From a virus, in the IMG/VR virus record IMGVR_UViG_3300035183_000994, positions 1 through 39,236 of that record: a stretch of 39,236 bases of DNA; one strand, given 5' to 3'. Positions within the stretch are counted from its first letter, which is position 1. Each line of letters begins with the position of its first letter. Positions 37,925-39,236 of the stretch are shown in pieces. A program made the translations under genes and the position numbers. Below the pieces are notes generated by a model. It did no database searches. It saw only the letters and a program-made list of their open reading frames with translations, and was not told the DNA's origin.

Positions 37925-38606
37925 TTATCTGAAGCTCCTCGATCGTGGCGTTCTTGAGATTTTCTCTCGATCGCTCGATTTCTTCGACAATTTTATTTTT
38001 ATTTTCTTCCTCGCCAACCCCGTTGAGGCGCTCGTAGAGTTTGATGGAAATCTCGGTAGCGCGCAACTGGGTCCGGTTGTCATCGACCAGGCGCTCCTCG
38101 ACCCCGCCATTGCCATCTGGCAATAGCTGGATGCGCTTGGCGTCGAGCAATTGGGAGAGCTTCTGGGCCATGCGGCGGGCGGTGACGCCGGCGGCTTCGA
38201 GTTCGGCGAGCAGGAGGCGCTGGGCGATGGGGCGATTGAGGTAGCGGGAGACGGACTGGGGGGAGACGCCGATCTCGCTGCCGATCTCGGTCAGGCTCTT
38301 GCCTTCCATGATGCCGCGGACGGCGGCGGCGGTCCGGACGGCGGTCACGGTGCTCCGGGGTGCCCCCGGCGGGATGTATGCCACTCTGGCATAAGCGGGG
38401 TCCGGGCTGCCGGCAGCCGGGGTGCTGACCAGGGGACTGGTGGGCGTGATACGCTTGGCCCCCACCCCGGAGCCGGGCGGCCGGCCCCGCTTGCGCCGGG
38501 GCGGGTCCTGGCCGGGTGCCGGTGCCGTCGTTATGTCAACATGCCCCTCAGGCGCGCTGTGGGGCTCTGTGAGGGGCTCGGTGGGGGACCCAGTGTACTC
38601 ACTCAC
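37890..38606 (-). CDS. Terminase small subunit with AT-hook-like motif
   Basis: 238 residues. A disordered N-terminus carries RRKRGRPPGSG (37-47), an AT-hook-like motif. A helix-turn-helix follows near residues 103-124 (SLTEIGSEIGVSPQSVSRYL), then coiled-coil helices (ERSRENLKNATIEELQIIAV). Position before TerL and this order fit a small terminase that recognises the packaging site. GTG start at 38606 with AGGAAGAG seven bases upstream. The adjacent repeat-rich 38607-39236 region is a good place for its target. The AT-hook is unusual for this family and may add non-specific DNA grip. Confidence 0.78.
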   Translation of the reverse strand: MSEYTGSPTEPLTEPHSAPEGHVDITTAPAPGQDPPRRKRGRPPGSGVGAKRITPTSPLVSTPAAGSPDPAYARVAYIPPGAPRSTVTAVRTAAAVRGIMEGKSLTEIGSEIGVSPQSVSRYLNRPIAQRLLLAELEAAGVTARRMAQKLSQLLDAKRIQLLPDGNGGVEERLVDDNRTQLRATEISIKLYERLNGVGEEENKNKIVEEIERSRENLKNATIEELQIIAVRRRENSAG

Positions 38607-38770
38607 GATGCCACTCTTCCTGGCCTCTCAGGCCACTACAGGGGCTCACAGGCACATTCTGGGGCTGCCTGCCCAAGAGCGAGACGGTAGCTGGTCCAGC
38701 CTGGCCGTCTCGCCCCGTCTCGTACGGTCAACGCTGCCGCCAGCACCGGCGTTGCCAGGCATTGCCCTGA

Positions 38771-38800
38771 GGGGGAGGGGGGACTATAGGGGGGTGGGGG
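38771..38800 (+). other. Four-tract G-quadruplex motif 1
   Basis: G5-A-G6-ACTATA-G6-T-G5 on the plus strand. It satisfies the usual four-tract quadruplex rule with short loops. The long middle loop and single-base outer loops are the same plan as in the motif at 39134. Confidence 0.75.
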
Positions 38801-38861
38801 AGGTATACGGAGAGCGCTATTAAGGCGGTACTTAGAGTTATCTCGTTAACGCGCCGCATTC

Positions 38862-38917
38862 GCGTAACGCCGTAGGGAGTAATCACGTCATGGTGATTAC
38901 TCCCTACGGCGTTACGC
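38862..38917. repeat. Long hairpin 1, 25 bp
   Basis: Exact 25-base arms (38862-38886/38893-38917) with loop GTCATG. The top of the stem (AATCAC-loop-GTGATT) is shared with hairpin 2. Confidence 0.92.
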
Positions 38918-38974
38918 TTAACGCGATTCAGGCTTAATAGCTTAATAGAGTGATCGAGTTAATGCGGTGCGTTC

Positions 38975-39032
38975 GCGTAACCACGGTAGAGAGCAATCAC
39001 GTCATGGTGATTGCTCTCTACCGTGGTTACGC
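38975..39032. repeat. Long hairpin 2, 26 bp
   Basis: Exact 26-base arms (38975-39000/39007-39032) with the same GTCATG loop as hairpin 1. The base (GCGTAAC) and the top (AATCAC) of the stem match hairpin 1, while the middle differs, with both arms changed together. Confidence 0.92.
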
Positions 39033-39052
39033 TACGCGGTTAATGCGCTGCG

Positions 39053-39106
39053 GCATACCGGTACGGAGCGATGCATGTTGAGATGCATCGCTCCGTACCG
39101 GTATGC
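39053..39106. repeat. Long hairpin 3, 24 bp
   Basis: Exact 24-base arms (39053-39076/39083-39106) with loop GTTGAG. Its sequence is not related to hairpins 1 and 2, but size and loop length (6) are. Confidence 0.92.
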
Positions 39107-39111
39107 GGATC

Positions 39112-39129
39112 GCGGTGCGGTGCGGTGCG
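39112..39129. repeat. GCGGT tandem repeat
   Basis: 3.6 copies of the 5-mer GCGGT immediately after hairpin 3. Short and simple; might be part of a protein site or slip product. Confidence 0.8.
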
Positions 39130-39133
39130 AAAC

Positions 39134-39160
39134 GGGGGAGGGGGTTCCAGGGGGAGGGGG
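39134..39160 (+). other. Four-tract G-quadruplex motif 2
   Basis: G5-A-G5-TTCCA-G5-A-G5 on the plus strand, the same plan as motif 1. The two motifs bracket the three long hairpins. Confidence 0.75.
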
Positions 39161-39236
39161 CCACCGGCGGAGGCTGACTAAAACGCATCGTTATGTCTAG
39201 CCTGGCTCGCCGGAATTTCTGGCGAGGCTATTGCGA

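Larger units (their letters stand above)
38845..39047. promoter_or_regulatory. Four TTAAYGCG iteron-like motifs
   Basis: (G/C)TTAA(C/T)GCG occurs at 38845-38853, 38917-38925, 38958-38966 and 39039-39047, in the same orientation, between and beside the long hairpins. Before the first two hairpins a longer block is similar (GTTAAYGCG, 6-8 bases, TTCGCGTAAC). This could be a binding site for a replication or packaging protein. Confidence 0.55.
38607..39236. other. Gene-free control region at the right end
   Basis: 630 bases with no credible gene. Order: 8-bp stem 38680-38687/38705-38712 and a second direct copy of CCGTCTCG (38715-38722), G-run cluster 1 (38771-38800), three perfect 24-26-bp hairpins with TTAAYGCG motifs (38845-39106), a GCGGT tandem (39112-39129), G-run cluster 2 (39134-39160) and an 8-bp stem at the very end (39206-39226). 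It should hold the leftward promoter for the virion block and, if the molecule is circular, the rightward promoter too, but I find no -35/-10 pair of good quality in either direction. Confidence 0.7.

Noticed and set aside
38862-39106. Rho-independent terminators
   Set aside because: Stems are longer than usual terminators and none is followed by a T-tract on either strand.

Overview
The window looks like a complete or nearly complete genome of a short-tailed (podovirus-like) tailed bacteriophage of about 39 kb. Large terminase, portal, scaffold, an N4-gp56-type major capsid protein, a probable ejection protein with a lysozyme-like partner, tail proteins, a lysis cassette, DnaB helicase and a RusA-type resolvase are all present. 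I see no tape-measure protein, sheath, integrase or tRNA. Most starts have AGGAGG-type ribosome binding sites, so the host is a bacterium with ordinary Shine-Dalgarno initiation. The host group cannot be fixed from the sequence.

The layout is two opposed gene blocks. The plus-strand block (245-12819) carries early and replication functions. It starts with four small unknown genes, continues with a MoxR/RavA-like ATPase and a VWA protein, an ssDNA-binding or annealing protein with an SSB-type tail, small regulators and unknowns, RusA, an ECF-like sigma factor and DnaB, and ends with a small gene. The minus-strand block (38606 down to 12800) carries virion and lysis functions. In transcription order it runs TerS, TerL, portal, four small genes of unknown role, a lysozyme-like protein, a 1403-residue virion protein, scaffold, capsid, neck and tail proteins, a Vsr-like nuclease fold, a repeat-built fibre, a holin candidate, a lipoprotein, an amidase and a metallophosphoesterase. 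The blocks meet tail to tail at 12800-12819. They diverge from a control region formed by both ends of the window (38607-39236 plus 1-244), which suggests a circular or circularly permuted molecule.

The most unusual part is this control region and the first 1.8 kb. Four cassettes (about 82-654, 657-921, 935-1375 and 1376-1795) each consist of the same three-stem RNA element of about 65-87 nt, a purine-rich ribosome binding site, one small gene unrelated to the others, and closing hairpins. Base changes between the copies keep the stems paired, including a U.G wobble at one place in all four, so the element looks like a conserved RNA read on the plus strand. The coding parts are also built from near-continuous hairpins, some with UUCG or GNRA tetraloops.

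At the other end of the window are three perfect 24-26 bp hairpins, four TTAAYGCG motifs between and beside them, and two four-tract G-runs that bracket them. This could be an origin, packaging site or divergent control element.
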